A program made the position numbers and the translations under genes. Below, in pieces: positions 17,291 through 26,765 of a DNA stretch of 64,000 nucleotides (position 1 is its first letter; every line of letters begins with the position of its first letter). The notes under the pieces were generated by a model. It was given only the letters and a program-made list of their open reading frames with translations, made no database searches and was not told the origin of the DNA. The DNA comes from an uncultured Collinsella sp. (lineage in GTDB: Bacteria > Actinomycetota > Coriobacteriia > Coriobacteriales > Coriobacteriaceae). The stretch is from the NCBI GenBank assembly GCA_947507155.1, contig CANNOC010000010.1, forward strand, positions 1 through 64,000, given 5' to 3'.

Positions 17291-20200
17291 CTAGAGTTCT
17301 CAATTAGCCAGTGCTCGTAGGCGCGCTGCATGACCTCGGTTTTATCGGCTTTTTTGCGGCAGCCCTTCTGCTCCTCGATGGCAAGCTCATAGGCATCGCT
17401 CTGCTCAAAAGCGCTGGTATCCCAAGCACCGTGTTCAATGCGAGCCCATGTGGCATCGATGAGCTGCTCGAGTTCGGCAATGTCAACGGCGTTGGCGGTT
17501 GTCGCGAACGGCGGGCGGAGCTCGCCCGTCGTCTTGTCGGGTTCTACATAGTAGTCGCCCATGGAGGTGACGGTGTAGCCATAAAACTCGGGTGACGCTT
17601 CGACCAGCAGTTTGTAAAACTTGAGCTGACGATGGTAGCCTGCAGGGATTTCTTTGCCAAAGCCAGTCTTGTAGTCGACGATCTGCACCGTCTTAGCTGC
17701 ATCGTCAACGAGGAGCAGGTCAAGAAAACCAAAGAGTGGAGTTCCACCGGCAGTTAGACACTGCATGTTCGCTTCCGTGATGCAACGGTAGCCACGTACG
17801 TGCTCGACAAGCCAAGGGACGAATGCATTACAAATGCGTTCGAAGCGGTCCGAATAGCGATGGACGTCCTCGGGGGCAAAATCGAGCCACGAAATCTGCT
17901 GGCGATACTCGGCCTCAATTGTCTCAATTGCCGCCGCGCCATCGGTTGCCATCCGATTAACGATTTCTTCGAACATCGCGTGAACGATAGTGCCGAATTC
18001 GGTTTGAATCGTGGGCGCCGTGGGTAGGCGCACAATCTGCTTCTCGGGGAAGTGCTGGCTATTTGCGCATCCAGGCTCGTACGTCACAAAGTTGTTGAGT
18101 GCCGTGGCAGAGAGGTGTTTTACGTCGGTGTGAGGATCCAAAAGCGCACGGAGCTCGGGCGTATCAAACACGTAGTTGTCGCGCCATTCGGTTTCGATGG
18201 CGGCACTGAGCTGGTCCGCTTTGGCAGAAACCTCGCAAGAGTCGATAAGCCCCGTGAGCTCCTGCAGCGCCGATCCTCCGGCGCGGTAGAGCTCGAGGTG
18301 TCGCTTAGCGCGTGTGATGGCTACAAACAGCAGACGGCGCGCATCGTCGTCATCCTTTTCGTCGCGAATAAGCAGGTTGGACGGGTACAGACTCATGCCG
18401 CCAGCACCTTTGTGCCAGGTGGAGTCGTCGGCGTCGAGCAGGTAGACGCAATCGAACTGCAGACCTTTCGAGCTGTGAGCGCTAGTAAGTCGAACGGCTC
18501 CCGGTGTGCCAAGATCGATCGATGCGTCGATGCTCACACCAAACTTTTGCGCGGCGTCGAGTTTGTCGACAATATCGGGCAGGCGAAGCGTGCGTCCCAT
18601 GCGGCGCGCGTCGCCCATTTCACCCTCAGCAAAGGTGAGTAGGGCGCGGATGCCGGCATTGAATTCGGCGGCGCCCAGCGGATCCTGTTTCTTATGATCC
18701 TGATAATAGTCAAGGCTGCGTTTGAGAATCTTAAAGAGCAACGCTCTGACCGGGGAGGCGCCGGCCTCGGCCGCCCACTGCATAAGGTCGTCGTACAGCT
18801 CTTTGACGCGGGCGCTATTACTCTCGCACATGGCGGGCATCCAGTCGCCGCGATGTTCGCGCTTGGCGCTGAGCGCAAACGTCACGGACGATGGATGGTC
18901 GCCGCCCAGCTCGGCGGCACAGACAATCTGCGGAAGATAGCTGCTGGCGAGCTCCTTCTGCCCGCGAGCAAGCGCGGTAACGCAGCGCAACAGTGCCAGC
19001 ATCGTCTGCATACGCTCGGAAGCAAAGAGATTCTGCCGCTCGCGATACGAAAAAGGTACCTTCTCCTTAACGAGGAAGGGAATCAGCGAGCGCAAGGCGG
19101 CGTGCTTGGCAGAGATGACTGCAATTCCTTCATTGGGATCTTCGCATTCATCGAGATAGTGATCATCAAGCCGCTGCCTAATACTCGCAGCGACAGCGGC
19201 GTATTCTTCAGCTTTGCCGGCGTAGACGTTCTCGCTAAAGCCGACCTGATCACCCTGAGGCTTGGAGGCTTCGATTGACTTATTCGAGCTGGCGTCGAGG
19301 CGATATTCAATTTGGCGTGCGATAGCTTGACCAAGCTCAACGATGGCGGGCGTGGAGCGATAGTTGGTCTTGAGCACGATGCTCCGGGGCGAAAACTCGG
19401 CCGCAAACTGGTTGGCACATTCGATCGTGGCGCCCTGAAAGCGCATGATGGCCTGATCGTCATCGCCAACGGCCATGATATTGGGCACATCAACGCCGTC
19501 GCAGAGCAGCTCGATGATGCGCATCTGGGCACCATTGGTGTCCTGGAACTCGTCAACTTGGATATAGGTATAGGTGTCCTGGAGTACTTGGCGCAACGCG
19601 TCATTGTGTTCTACGGCGTTAACAAAGTCGCCGATCATGTCGTCGTAATCGTAGAGATGGTGCTGGTCGAGCTCGCTCTGGTAGCGACGCGCGACGTCGC
19701 AAGCGGTCTTAAGTCGCTCGCTCTGCTCCGCAATCTTAAAGGTGCGTCCCTGAGAGTTGCTGCCTCCAAAGAAGGCATCGCGCACTTTGGTGTATCCCGA
19801 GGATTTGCCCTTCTCATCGATGAGCTCGGTGCGGCGAACGGTATCGCGCAGCTCAAGGATATAGGGCACGTACGTACCGGCGGGACAGTCGATCGGGCGG
19901 GTGAGCGATGTGGGCGCCATGCCGCAGGCACGCTCGACCTCTTCCTCAAAGCGTTCGGCCAACGCGGCGCTTGCCCTTTCGCAGGCGAGCGTAAGCAGCT
20001 CGGAATGTTCGGTGAGCCAGACAGCGGCGTCGATATTCTGCTGCGCGATGGCGCCCAGCGTGTCGTAGTCCAGGCCACTGCGTTTGATCTTGGAGACAAA
20101 GCCAATCATCTTGCCAATATTTGGCGCAGGCATATCAGGTGACCCTCCGCCTAACGGAGAACCAAAGGGCAGTGATTTGAGCAGCCGATCAAAAATCTCT

Positions 20201-20571
20201 TGCTGGTGCAGGCTAGTAACAAGCGTGTCGGTCGATGGGCGCATGAAGTACTCGGGATAGCGCGACCTGATGCTGCTTGCAAATCCGTGAAACGTACTGA
20301 CTTCGATGCCGTAGGCGTCGCGCCCAATCAGCTCGATCAGGCGCTTGCGCATGGCTTCCGCGCCCGCCTCGGTATAGGTAAGGCAGAGGATGTTGCGCGG
20401 GGCGACATCGCACTTGGCCAGGATGTTCGCCGCGCGCAGGCTCAGTAGCTGCGTCTTGCCGGTGCCGGGACCGGCAATGACGAGCAGCGGGCCATCTAGG
20501 CATTCGACGGCCTCGCGCTGTTCGGGGTTCAGGTTCTTAAACGATTCGTCGAATTTAGGGGTTGTAGCCAT
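17284..20571 (-). CDS. UvrD/Rep-type helicase fused to a PD-(D/E)XK nuclease
   Basis: A 1095-residue superfamily-1A helicase. The Q motif is NLNPEQREAV and Walker A is AGPGTGKT (33-40). Motif II is VDEFQDTN and motif III is VGDDDQAIMRFQGA. Motif IV/V regions include TSAHSSKGLQFDCVYL, and motif VI is LLFVAITRAKRHLELY. The last ~280 residues carry a RecB-like nuclease with LLVDDAAKTVQIVDYKTG and QLKFYKLLV. This layout matches bacterial AddA/PcrA-like DNA repair helicases with a C-terminal PDDEXK_1 domain. The likely role is recombination repair or defence. It begins six bases after the WYL gene stop (same strand), so a regulator-plus-effector pair is possible. Confidence 0.9.
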   Translation of the reverse strand: MATTPKFDESFKNLNPEQREAVECLDGPLLVIAGPGTGKTQLLSLRAANILAKCDVAPRNILCLTYTEAGAEAMRKRLIELIGRDAYGIEVSTFHGFASSIRSRYPEYFMRPSTDTLVTSLHQQEIFDRLLKSLPFGSPLGGGSPDMPAPNIGKMIGFVSKIKRSGLDYDTLGAIAQQNIDAAVWLTEHSELLTLACERASAALAERFEEEVERACGMAPTSLTRPIDCPAGTYVPYILELRDTVRRTELIDEKGKSSGYTKVRDAFFGGSNSQGRTFKIAEQSERLKTACDVARRYQSELDQHHLYDYDDMIGDFVNAVEHNDALRQVLQDTYTYIQVDEFQDTNGAQMRIIELLCDGVDVPNIMAVGDDDQAIMRFQGATIECANQFAAEFSPRSIVLKTNYRSTPAIVELGQAIARQIEYRLDASSNKSIEASKPQGDQVGFSENVYAGKAEEYAAVAASIRQRLDDHYLDECEDPNEGIAVISAKHAALRSLIPFLVKEKVPFSYRERQNLFASERMQTMLALLRCVTALARGQKELASSYLPQIVCAAELGGDHPSSVTFALSAKREHRGDWMPAMCESNSARVKELYDDLMQWAAEAGASPVRALLFKILKRSLDYYQDHKKQDPLGAAEFNAGIRALLTFAEGEMGDARRMGRTLRLPDIVDKLDAAQKFGVSIDASIDLGTPGAVRLTSAHSSKGLQFDCVYLLDADDSTWHKGAGGMSLYPSNLLIRDEKDDDDARRLLFVAITRAKRHLELYRAGGSALQELTGLIDSCEVSAKADQLSAAIETEWRDNYVFDTPELRALLDPHTDVKHLSATALNNFVTYEPGCANSQHFPEKQIVRLPTAPTIQTEFGTIVHAMFEEIVNRMATDGAAAIETIEAEYRQQISWLDFAPEDVHRYSDRFERICNAFVPWLVEHVRGYRCITEANMQCLTAGGTPLFGFLDLLLVDDAAKTVQIVDYKTGFGKEIPAGYHRQLKFYKLLVEASPEFYGYTVTSMGDYYVEPDKTTGELRPPFATTANAVDIAELEQLIDATWARIEHGAWDTSAFEQSDAYELAIEEQKGCRKKADKTEVMQRAYEHWLIENSRM

Positions 20572-20577
20572 GAAATA

Positions 20578-21588
20578 TTACCTGTCTTCCTGGTAAAGTG
20601 CCCGAGTGTCGTCGAGATATTTGAGATACGTATCGATGGCGCTTTGGGGCTGAACGATCTTAATGAAGGTGCTGAGTTGCAGCAGCCAGCCAAAGAACTG
20701 CGGCGACAGCGGAGCTTTGACAGTTGCTAACAGGCGCCCATCCTGGTTTTCAAACACAACGGCGTCCAGTCCGAACTTGTCGATGAGCGGATTCATCGCG
20801 CGGTCGTCGAGTTCCAGCACCATGGTGGTTTTGTCCGCCGCATACACGCCAAATGATGGCGAGACGTGATCTTCGAGCACATAGCCGGCGATGCGCGGAT
20901 CTTTGGTCGCGGACTCTTCGGACACCGCAACGTCGAGCATGCGATCGACGCGGTAGGGCGTGAACGGCTGATGGCCCGAGCCGGCGTTGGCCCATTTATC
21001 TCTAAACCCAATCATGTAATAGAGTTCGTCGGAGTAGATAAGACGCACGGGTGTGAGCTCGTAGGTCTTTCCGTCATGGTTGAAGGCCTTTTGCTTGGCG
21101 GCGTTGTAGTGGAAGTAGCGGAAGCGGATCTTGCGCTTTTCGCGCATGGCTTGCTGGATAAGGTCGATATTGTGCAGAGCATCGGAGTTTTGCATCTTCA
21201 CACGCGAAGGCACGTCGACGCGCTTGTGCATCAGCTCGCGTTCGTCCAGGCTGGCGAGGCTCTGTAGTTTGTCGATGAGGTGGTCGGTCAGCTCATCGGT
21301 CAAAAACGGCGAACTCTGCACGGCGTCAACAAGCATGATGAGTTCTTGCAGGTCGAGCGGGCGTGAGACCAACGCCCATTCCTTGCCACCGCGCTGGTCG
21401 ATGTCGAGCCCGAAGTCGCGAAGGGTTTGCAGGTCGCGATAGATGGCCTTTCGTTCGGCCTCGAGATCGTGATAGGCGAGCTCCTCGATGATCTGCTGCG
21501 TCGTGAGTCCGTGCGTGCTGTCGGTCTTTTCCATCAAGGTTTTAAGCAGGAACAGAAGCCTGAGCTTTTGGTTTGGTCTGTTCGCCAC
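20578..21588 (-). CDS. WYL-domain transcriptional regulator
   Basis: A 336-residue protein from GTG 21588, chosen because AAAGGAG lies six bases upstream. A longer frame to 21756 begins in non-conserved sequence. The N-terminal winged helix covers ~10-75 (LRLLFLLKTLMEKTDSTHGL, then ERKAIYRDLQTLRDFGLDI). The WYL domain around 150-235 has VRLIYSDELYYMIGF and QPFTPYRVDRML. A WCX-type C-terminal extension follows. WYL proteins bind single-stranded nucleic acid or nucleotides and often regulate DNA repair and phage defence. It sits directly before the helicase-nuclease gene and is divergent from rtcB. Confidence 0.88.
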   Translation of the reverse strand: MANRPNQKLRLLFLLKTLMEKTDSTHGLTTQQIIEELAYHDLEAERKAIYRDLQTLRDFGLDIDQRGGKEWALVSRPLDLQELIMLVDAVQSSPFLTDELTDHLIDKLQSLASLDERELMHKRVDVPSRVKMQNSDALHNIDLIQQAMREKRKIRFRYFHYNAAKQKAFNHDGKTYELTPVRLIYSDELYYMIGFRDKWANAGSGHQPFTPYRVDRMLDVAVSEESATKDPRIAGYVLEDHVSPSFGVYAADKTTMVLELDDRAMNPLIDKFGLDAVVFENQDGRLLATVKAPLSPQFFGWLLQLSTFIKIVQPQSAIDTYLKYLDDTRALYQEDR

Positions 21589-21810
21589 GCTGTCTCCTTT
21601 CGCCGGCAGGGTATCAGCCGGAGATGCAAAACAAGACCCGTTATTGGGACTCATTGTAGCCCGCGCGACCGTAGTATTCGCAGCAATAAGGGCCCGAATA
21701 GGGCGAAAGGTGGTTAAACGGAAATCGGCGGTTTGGCTGGTTGGTGTGACGTGCACTCTGTTGGCTTGGGGCCGGTTCCGGTTTACAAGGATCAGAACAG
21801 GAGAAATGCG

Positions 21811-22908
21811 ATGGCAGACATCAAAGTCTTTGCCGAGAATCTTGAGGATTCAACCAAGGAGCAGATCGAGGAGATCTCTAGCTGCCCGGCGTTTGAAGGC
21901 GCCAAGATCCGCATCATGCCCGATGCCCATAAGGGCAAGGGCTGCGTGATTGGTTTTACGGCAAACTTGGGCGACAAGGTCATTCCTAATTTGGTGGGCG
22001 TCGACATCGGATGCGGTATGTACTGCGTACCGCTTGCAGAGACTATTGCGCGCGATGACCTCATTCAGTTCAATCGCGACGTGAAGCGCGCAGTGCCCAC
22101 GGGCTTTAGCCTTCATCGCGATCCTGCCTGCGTACTTGCGGACTTTGGCATGGAGTCGCGCGATTGGCTTCAGGATAAACGCAAGGTTGAGCGCTCCATG
22201 GGCACGCTGGGCGGCGGTAACCACTTCATTGAACTCGACGAGGACGAGAATGGGTGCCAATATCTGGTCGTGCACACCGGCTCGCGCAACATGGGCAAGC
22301 AGACGGCGGAGCACCATCAGGCGCTGGCGCAGAAGACGTGCACGGCAGATATCCCTGACGAGCTTAAGTATCTCGTGGGAGATCTTTCTGCCGAGTATCT
22401 CGTCGATATGCATAACTGCCAACGCTTCTCGAATCAGAACCGCAAGGCGATTGTCGCACAGATTGTTGAGCGTACGGGAATTCGACTCGACGGAGACGGC
22501 TTTACCACCATGCACAACTACATCTCGGAAGGCGGCATGATTCGCAAGGGCGCCATTAGCGCTCATGCAGGCGAGATGGCGCTGATTCCGTTCAACATGC
22601 GCGACGGTGCCGTTATTGCGCGCGGCAAGGGAAACGAGGACTGGAACTGCTCGGCGCCGCACGGGACGGGTCGTGCGATGAGCCGCACCAAAGCATTCCA
22701 AACGCTCGATACCAGGTCGTTCGTTAACGAGATGCGCGATGCCGGCATCTACTGTCCGAGTGCATGCGAGACGACGCTCGATGAGTCGCCCGAAGCGTAT
22801 AAGCCTGCGGATGATGTATTGAGACTCATGGACCCGACGGTTGATGTTATTCACCGACTCAAGCCGATTTGGAATTTTAAGGCTACTGGTAAGCGCGGTA
22901 GGCGTTAG
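21811..22908 (+). CDS. rtcB: RtcB-family RNA ligase
   Basis: A 365-residue GTP- and Mn-dependent 3'-phosphate RNA ligase. Metal ligands are seen in VGVDIGCGM (Asp65, Cys68) and GTLGGGNHFIEL. The guanylylated His is His284 in SAPHGTGRAMS, and YCPSACETTLDESPEAYK is typical of the C-terminus. This is the short bacterial type. CAGGAG upstream supports ATG 21811. In bacteria RtcB repairs or reseals RNAs cut by stress endonucleases and is often controlled by regulators divergent from it. Here the divergent neighbour is the WYL gene. Confidence 0.92.
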   Translation: MADIKVFAENLEDSTKEQIEEISSCPAFEGAKIRIMPDAHKGKGCVIGFTANLGDKVIPNLVGVDIGCGMYCVPLAETIARDDLIQFNRDVKRAVPTGFSLHRDPACVLADFGMESRDWLQDKRKVERSMGTLGGGNHFIELDEDENGCQYLVVHTGSRNMGKQTAEHHQALAQKTCTADIPDELKYLVGDLSAEYLVDMHNCQRFSNQNRKAIVAQIVERTGIRLDGDGFTTMHNYISEGGMIRKGAISAHAGEMALIPFNMRDGAVIARGKGNEDWNCSAPHGTGRAMSRTKAFQTLDTRSFVNEMRDAGIYCPSACETTLDESPEAYKPADDVLRLMDPTVDVIHRLKPIWNFKATGKRGRR

Positions 22909-22918
22909 GAGGGTTGCG

Positions 22919-23737
22919 ATGACGCTAAAGATGGACTCCAGGGACGACCGAATTGGCCGTTCTGTGAGTATGGGCGAGCTGATGAGCTTCCCGGGCGTGA
23001 TGCCGCCGTCCGCGAATCGGTGCGGCGGGAATCGTGGAGAGCGTGATGACGAGGGTTTTGACCTCAGCGGTTTTCACAGTCGGCTGGTTTCTGGACTCGA
23101 CCGTGGTGTGGAAACGTCACTGTTCGCAGCTCCGCGCTTGTTGAAAGCCGGCATGTCGGCCGATGACGCCCTAGGTGGCGGCGTTGGGCTGGGCAAGCTC
23201 AGCGTGATTGGCGGTGCGCATGAAGACGTTTCGAACGTGCTGGCACACGCGGTGCTGCGCCTGAGTGAGCAGTGCGCCGTGCTTTACGTGCCGATTCGGG
23301 AGCGTGAAGAGGATGCGATTGCCCGGCTTATTCGTGCCGAGATGGATGGCAAGGTGTCAGAGGATCCTGAGGAGCAACAGGTTGAGACAATCCGCGCAAC
23401 GATGCGCCTCAAGCAGCGCAACCTGGGCATCTTTGTCGAAGACAACATGACCATGGACCTTGTAACAAGTTGGTTGCTCGGCGACCAAATGTGGAACAGA
23501 GCAGTGCTAAAGGACGTCGTAGCCGTAATCGACGGACTCGAAATGCTCGACGACAACCGCTCGGTAAACGCTGTCCTGCGTGACTTGCGCAACATGCTCA
23601 GCCCAACATCCGCCATCCTGGCAGGATGCTTTGCGGCGGAGGGCCGAGAGGACGACGCAACATTCGCGGAGACCCACTGCAATGCAGATGTCCTGGTCCA
23701 CATGAGTTCCGATGGTGAAAATCCCATCTACATGTGA
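22919..23737 (+). CDS. DnaB/RecA-fold-like protein with degenerate Walker A
   Basis: A 272-residue protein of uncertain function, ten bases after rtcB and preceded by TAGGAGGG. It resembles the ATPase half of a replicative helicase or KaiC. GGGVGLGKLSVIGG precedes GAHEDVSNVLAHAVL, where DnaB has its P-loop. AVLYVPIREREEDAIARLI corresponds to the DnaB step into strand 2, and DVVAVIDGLEMLDDN is Walker B-like. The Gly-x-Gly-Lys-Ser/Thr of a working P-loop is missing, so ATP hydrolysis is doubtful. The first ~70 residues are low-complexity. A terminator follows, and translation is probably coupled with rtcB. Confidence 0.6.
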   Translation: MTLKMDSRDDRIGRSVSMGELMSFPGVMPPSANRCGGNRGERDDEGFDLSGFHSRLVSGLDRGVETSLFAAPRLLKAGMSADDALGGGVGLGKLSVIGGAHEDVSNVLAHAVLRLSEQCAVLYVPIREREEDAIARLIRAEMDGKVSEDPEEQQVETIRATMRLKQRNLGIFVEDNMTMDLVTSWLLGDQMWNRAVLKDVVAVIDGLEMLDDNRSVNAVLRDLRNMLSPTSAILAGCFAAEGREDDATFAETHCNADVLVHMSSDGENPIYM

Positions 23738-23772
23738 GTTTTCGGCTAGGTCCATAGCCGAAAACAATAGTC

Positions 23773-23806
23773 CGGCCCGTGACGCATCTGCACCACGGGC
23801 CGTTTT
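23773..23806 (+). terminator. terminator of the rtcB operon
   Basis: CGGCCCGTG pairs with CACGGGCCG and is followed by TTTT. It lies 36 bases after the stop of the RecA-fold-like gene. Confidence 0.85.
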
Positions 23807-23877
23807 CAAGAGATATTTATTTCACATGCTCGCTGGCATGCCATGAGGGGCTTACTTTAACGGCGCGCAACAATAAG

Positions 23878-23913
23878 GCTGCTCGCCCCGCTTGGTATGA
23901 TGAGCGAGCAGCC
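23878..23913 (-). terminator. terminator of the mcrBC operon
   Basis: GGCTGCTCGC pairs with GCGAGCAGCC. On the minus strand the hairpin is followed by TTATTGTT. It starts three bases after the McrC stop codon. Confidence 0.75.
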
Positions 23914-23915
23914 AT

Positions 23916-24971
23916 CTATTCTTCGACTAAAGCTGCGATGTCATCGAGTTGCTTGCGAATACCTAAAAACTCTGTGTCAAGATCGAGTGTCCGACAGTGG
24001 AAGCGATAGCCGGTTTCATCCCAGCTTTCGCACATTGACCTCGCGTTATCAGTGAGAGCGTAAAGAAGCATGCCCTCGACCGCCCCTGTTTTTCGCGACC
24101 ATGATTCATGGGCAACGTAGGAATAGATTTGATTGCGATGGGCTGGGGATAGAATTTCGGATTCCATGTGCTGGTGAAGAATAGTCCCGTAACATTTGCA
24201 GTCAATGATGAGGGTTCGACCGGGGCCTTCAAGAGTGACGTCTGTCAGTAATGCCGGCAATATCTTTGGAGCGTTGTCCGATCCTGATGCCACTCGATGG
24301 GCAGATGCCCTAAGATCGGGATGCTCGGCGCGATAATACTCCAGTACAAAATGTTCAAAGAGAGCGGAGAGTTTCTGATTGTCCCGCCATTTGCCAAAAG
24401 CGGTATCACCTGAATAAAGTGTCGGCAGGCTATTCTCAATTACGGCATGACAGACTCCCATAAGAAGGCGATAACCGCGGTTTCCTCCGTGAAAGGAGAG
24501 CCTTCCCCAGTCGATAGAGGAAGGTCGAATATTGTCGATAGAATCGAGCTGACGATAATAACTTCTAAGTAGGTTTTTCCGTTCGGTGCCGACTGCGCCA
24601 GAGCGAGCGAGGGTGCCCACTGCGCATTTAAGCACCCTGTTCATCTGAGTATTGACTGTCCATTCGTCGCTGGTACACCTAATGCTTCGGCGCCCAGCGG
24701 AGCGCAGCTGTGATGTCCGAGCCATATCGATTTTCCCGCGAATACCAAGAAAGTCCTCGGAAACCTCGGCATAACCGTGCTCCAGACCACGTTTGAGTCG
24801 TGATGAGATGCCGATTGAGAGGATGGCCGCAAGTAGGTCTTCGACGTGCTCAAACTCCTCGGTCTCGATAGACGCATATTCATCGAGACCGAGGGCTTTG
24901 AAGGCATAGGCCATCATGTAGTAGATGTTTCGAACGATGACCTTTTCTTCAGCTCTGGGCATTGACGGCAC
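23916..24971 (-). CDS. mcrC: McrC-like nuclease subunit of an McrBC restriction system
   Basis: A 351-residue protein starting IVRNIYYMMAYAFKAL, the conserved N-terminus of McrC proteins, with LGIRGKIDMART and CTSDEWTVNTQMNRVLKCA in the middle. The catalytic PD-(D/E)XK core is LLTDVTLEG (Asp244) then LIIDCKCYG (Asp257, Lys259). McrC associates with the McrB GTPase ring and cuts DNA once translocation is triggered, classically at modified cytosines. The gene overlaps mcrB by 23 bases and ends at a terminator. The region is AT-richer than the core genome, as expected for a transferred defence module. Confidence 0.9.
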   Translation of the reverse strand: MPSMPRAEEKVIVRNIYYMMAYAFKALGLDEYASIETEEFEHVEDLLAAILSIGISSRLKRGLEHGYAEVSEDFLGIRGKIDMARTSQLRSAGRRSIRCTSDEWTVNTQMNRVLKCAVGTLARSGAVGTERKNLLRSYYRQLDSIDNIRPSSIDWGRLSFHGGNRGYRLLMGVCHAVIENSLPTLYSGDTAFGKWRDNQKLSALFEHFVLEYYRAEHPDLRASAHRVASGSDNAPKILPALLTDVTLEGPGRTLIIDCKCYGTILHQHMESEILSPAHRNQIYSYVAHESWSRKTGAVEGMLLYALTDNARSMCESWDETGYRFHCRTLDLDTEFLGIRKQLDDIAALVEE

Positions 24972-26526
24972 CTTCGAGGACGCTTATTGCCGCATCCGCT
25001 TTGGCTCGATCATCGAACCAATATTCACGGATGAGTGGGTTGAGTTCGTATTTAACGATGTCGTCAACACACCCTTTGCCGGAGCGACAGAGGTAACTAT
25101 GTCCAATCTCGTACCCTTCACCGAGCGCGGGGTCGGAGGCAATGTCGATGTTTACCGAGCGTACCGCATTGACGAGAGAGGGCATTCTTTTGTCGGCACA
25201 TTTCGATGCATCTTTGAGGAAAGAGGTGTTATTGAGAGCTGGGGTCATGCGAAAGAAAGCGAACCTTCTGCGAAGTGCATAGTCGATAAGGGCAATGCTA
25301 CGATCAGCGGTGTTCATGGTGCCGATAATGAAGACATTGTCTGGTACGAAAAAGGGCCTTCCATCGATAGCGAGACTGGTGGGATTGCCGCGATGTCCGG
25401 CTTCTATAAGGCTCAAGAGTTCTCCAAATACCTTTGAGATATTCGCTCGATTGATCTCGTCGATTAGGAAGAAGTAGTCACTGTTGGGATCGCTTGCCGC
25501 TTTTTGACAGAATGAGGTGAAGACGCCCGCTTTGATATCGAATCCGCCTGCATCATTTGGACGGTATCCAATGACGAAGTCCTCATAGGTTGTCCCTTGG
25601 TGGAATTGAACGGTTTCTATCTTGGAGTTGTCTCGCTTGCCCATGAAGCTCCAAGCGAGTCTTTTTGCGCAAAACGTCTTCCCTGTTCCTGGAGCACCGT
25701 CGAGGATAAGATTTCGCTTTGCCTTAAGGAGTCGTTTGAGCTGTGAGAGATCATTTGCGTCAAGATAGACGTCATTTAAAAAGTCGTCGTCAGTGTATGC
25801 GCTGCCGTCTTTGCTTGGCGAGGCGTTGGAGTCCGTAGGCAATTCTGAATCTTCGGCAGGATTAGATGTAGCGTCTCGCTTCGGGGCTTTATGGTCAAAC
25901 GCTTCAGCCGAAATCTCGTAAAGGGGCCTACCCAGATGGCCCACCTTGTTAAGGAGCTCTAAATAACCGGTCCCATTTTGTTTGGATGACGTTACTAATA
26001 TGCCGTAAACACTTTCGAGATAATTTCTGCTTAGTTGATCAAAAGGCATGAACGTGTCGGGCCTGCACCAGAACAATGCCATGGAGAGGTTTGCAAAGCC
26101 GATATTCTTTTGGGCCAATACTCGATCGAACAAATTGATGAACTGGACGTGATCTTCGTCTTCTGGTGAGTATGCCATTGCCTCTTCGAAGAAATCCCAC
26201 TTCTCCTCAATGCTTGAGTCTATTCCGTCCATGTAACGCCAGCGCCTGTTATTTGAGGTGGGTACACCGGCATAGTCAGTGGGAATTGCGCCGTGAATAT
26301 CGAGGCGGGCAAAAATGCTTTCGATTACCTTGGTGCGGCTATCGTAGCTTATCGATCTGTTGAACAGAGACATGAACGTGAATGGATCCATTCTGTTTGT
26401 GTCTCCAGTATTTGCATTGTTCTTGCAGATTTCGAGAAGGGTTTCTTCGTCGTTTCGCATAGTCAGCAATTTTCGAGCGATTGCCGTGTAGGTATCGACC
26501 CATGTGAACTTCGTTTCGGTGTCCAT
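24949..26526 (-). CDS. mcrB: McrB-like AAA+ GTPase of an McrBC restriction system
   Basis: A 525-residue protein from ATG 26526 (GGGAG upstream). A further open frame to 26643 lacks support. The C-terminal half is the AAA+ motor, with Walker A GAPGTGKT (277-284), Walker B FFLIDEINR (353-360), the McrB GTP signature MNTADRS (404-410) and arginines in YALRRRFAF. The N-terminal ~250 residues are helical and should be the target-recognition module. I do not recognise it as the DUF3578 methylcytosine binder of E. coli, so the recognised DNA modification is unknown. The four-gene paralogue array lies directly upstream on the same strand. Confidence 0.9.
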   Translation of the reverse strand: MDTETKFTWVDTYTAIARKLLTMRNDEETLLEICKNNANTGDTNRMDPFTFMSLFNRSISYDSRTKVIESIFARLDIHGAIPTDYAGVPTSNNRRWRYMDGIDSSIEEKWDFFEEAMAYSPEDEDHVQFINLFDRVLAQKNIGFANLSMALFWCRPDTFMPFDQLSRNYLESVYGILVTSSKQNGTGYLELLNKVGHLGRPLYEISAEAFDHKAPKRDATSNPAEDSELPTDSNASPSKDGSAYTDDDFLNDVYLDANDLSQLKRLLKAKRNLILDGAPGTGKTFCAKRLAWSFMGKRDNSKIETVQFHQGTTYEDFVIGYRPNDAGGFDIKAGVFTSFCQKAASDPNSDYFFLIDEINRANISKVFGELLSLIEAGHRGNPTSLAIDGRPFFVPDNVFIIGTMNTADRSIALIDYALRRRFAFFRMTPALNNTSFLKDASKCADKRMPSLVNAVRSVNIDIASDPALGEGYEIGHSYLCRSGKGCVDDIVKYELNPLIREYWFDDRAKADAAISVLEGAVNAQS

Positions 26527-26765
26527 TTTGCTCCCGTCTTTAGCGGCCGCTTTAACAACAAATACTAGAACGTGGGCTTTGTGAAATAGTTGAGCAACAA
26601 AGGTGTGCGGACAATCTAGGCGGATGAGCGGTGGGATGGTCAAATGTCATCGTTAAGATCGCTATTCGGAAAAGTCTGCGTTGCCGCCGCGTCGACGTTC
26701 ATCTCGATTGGATCCGCCGCATCTGTTGATCGTCCCCTCGAGTACCGATATGCATCCAGCTTCCG

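Noticed and set aside
26527..26643. Longer mcrB start at 26643
   Set aside because: The extra 39 residues lack a ribosome-binding site and similarity. GGGAG precedes the ATG at 26526.
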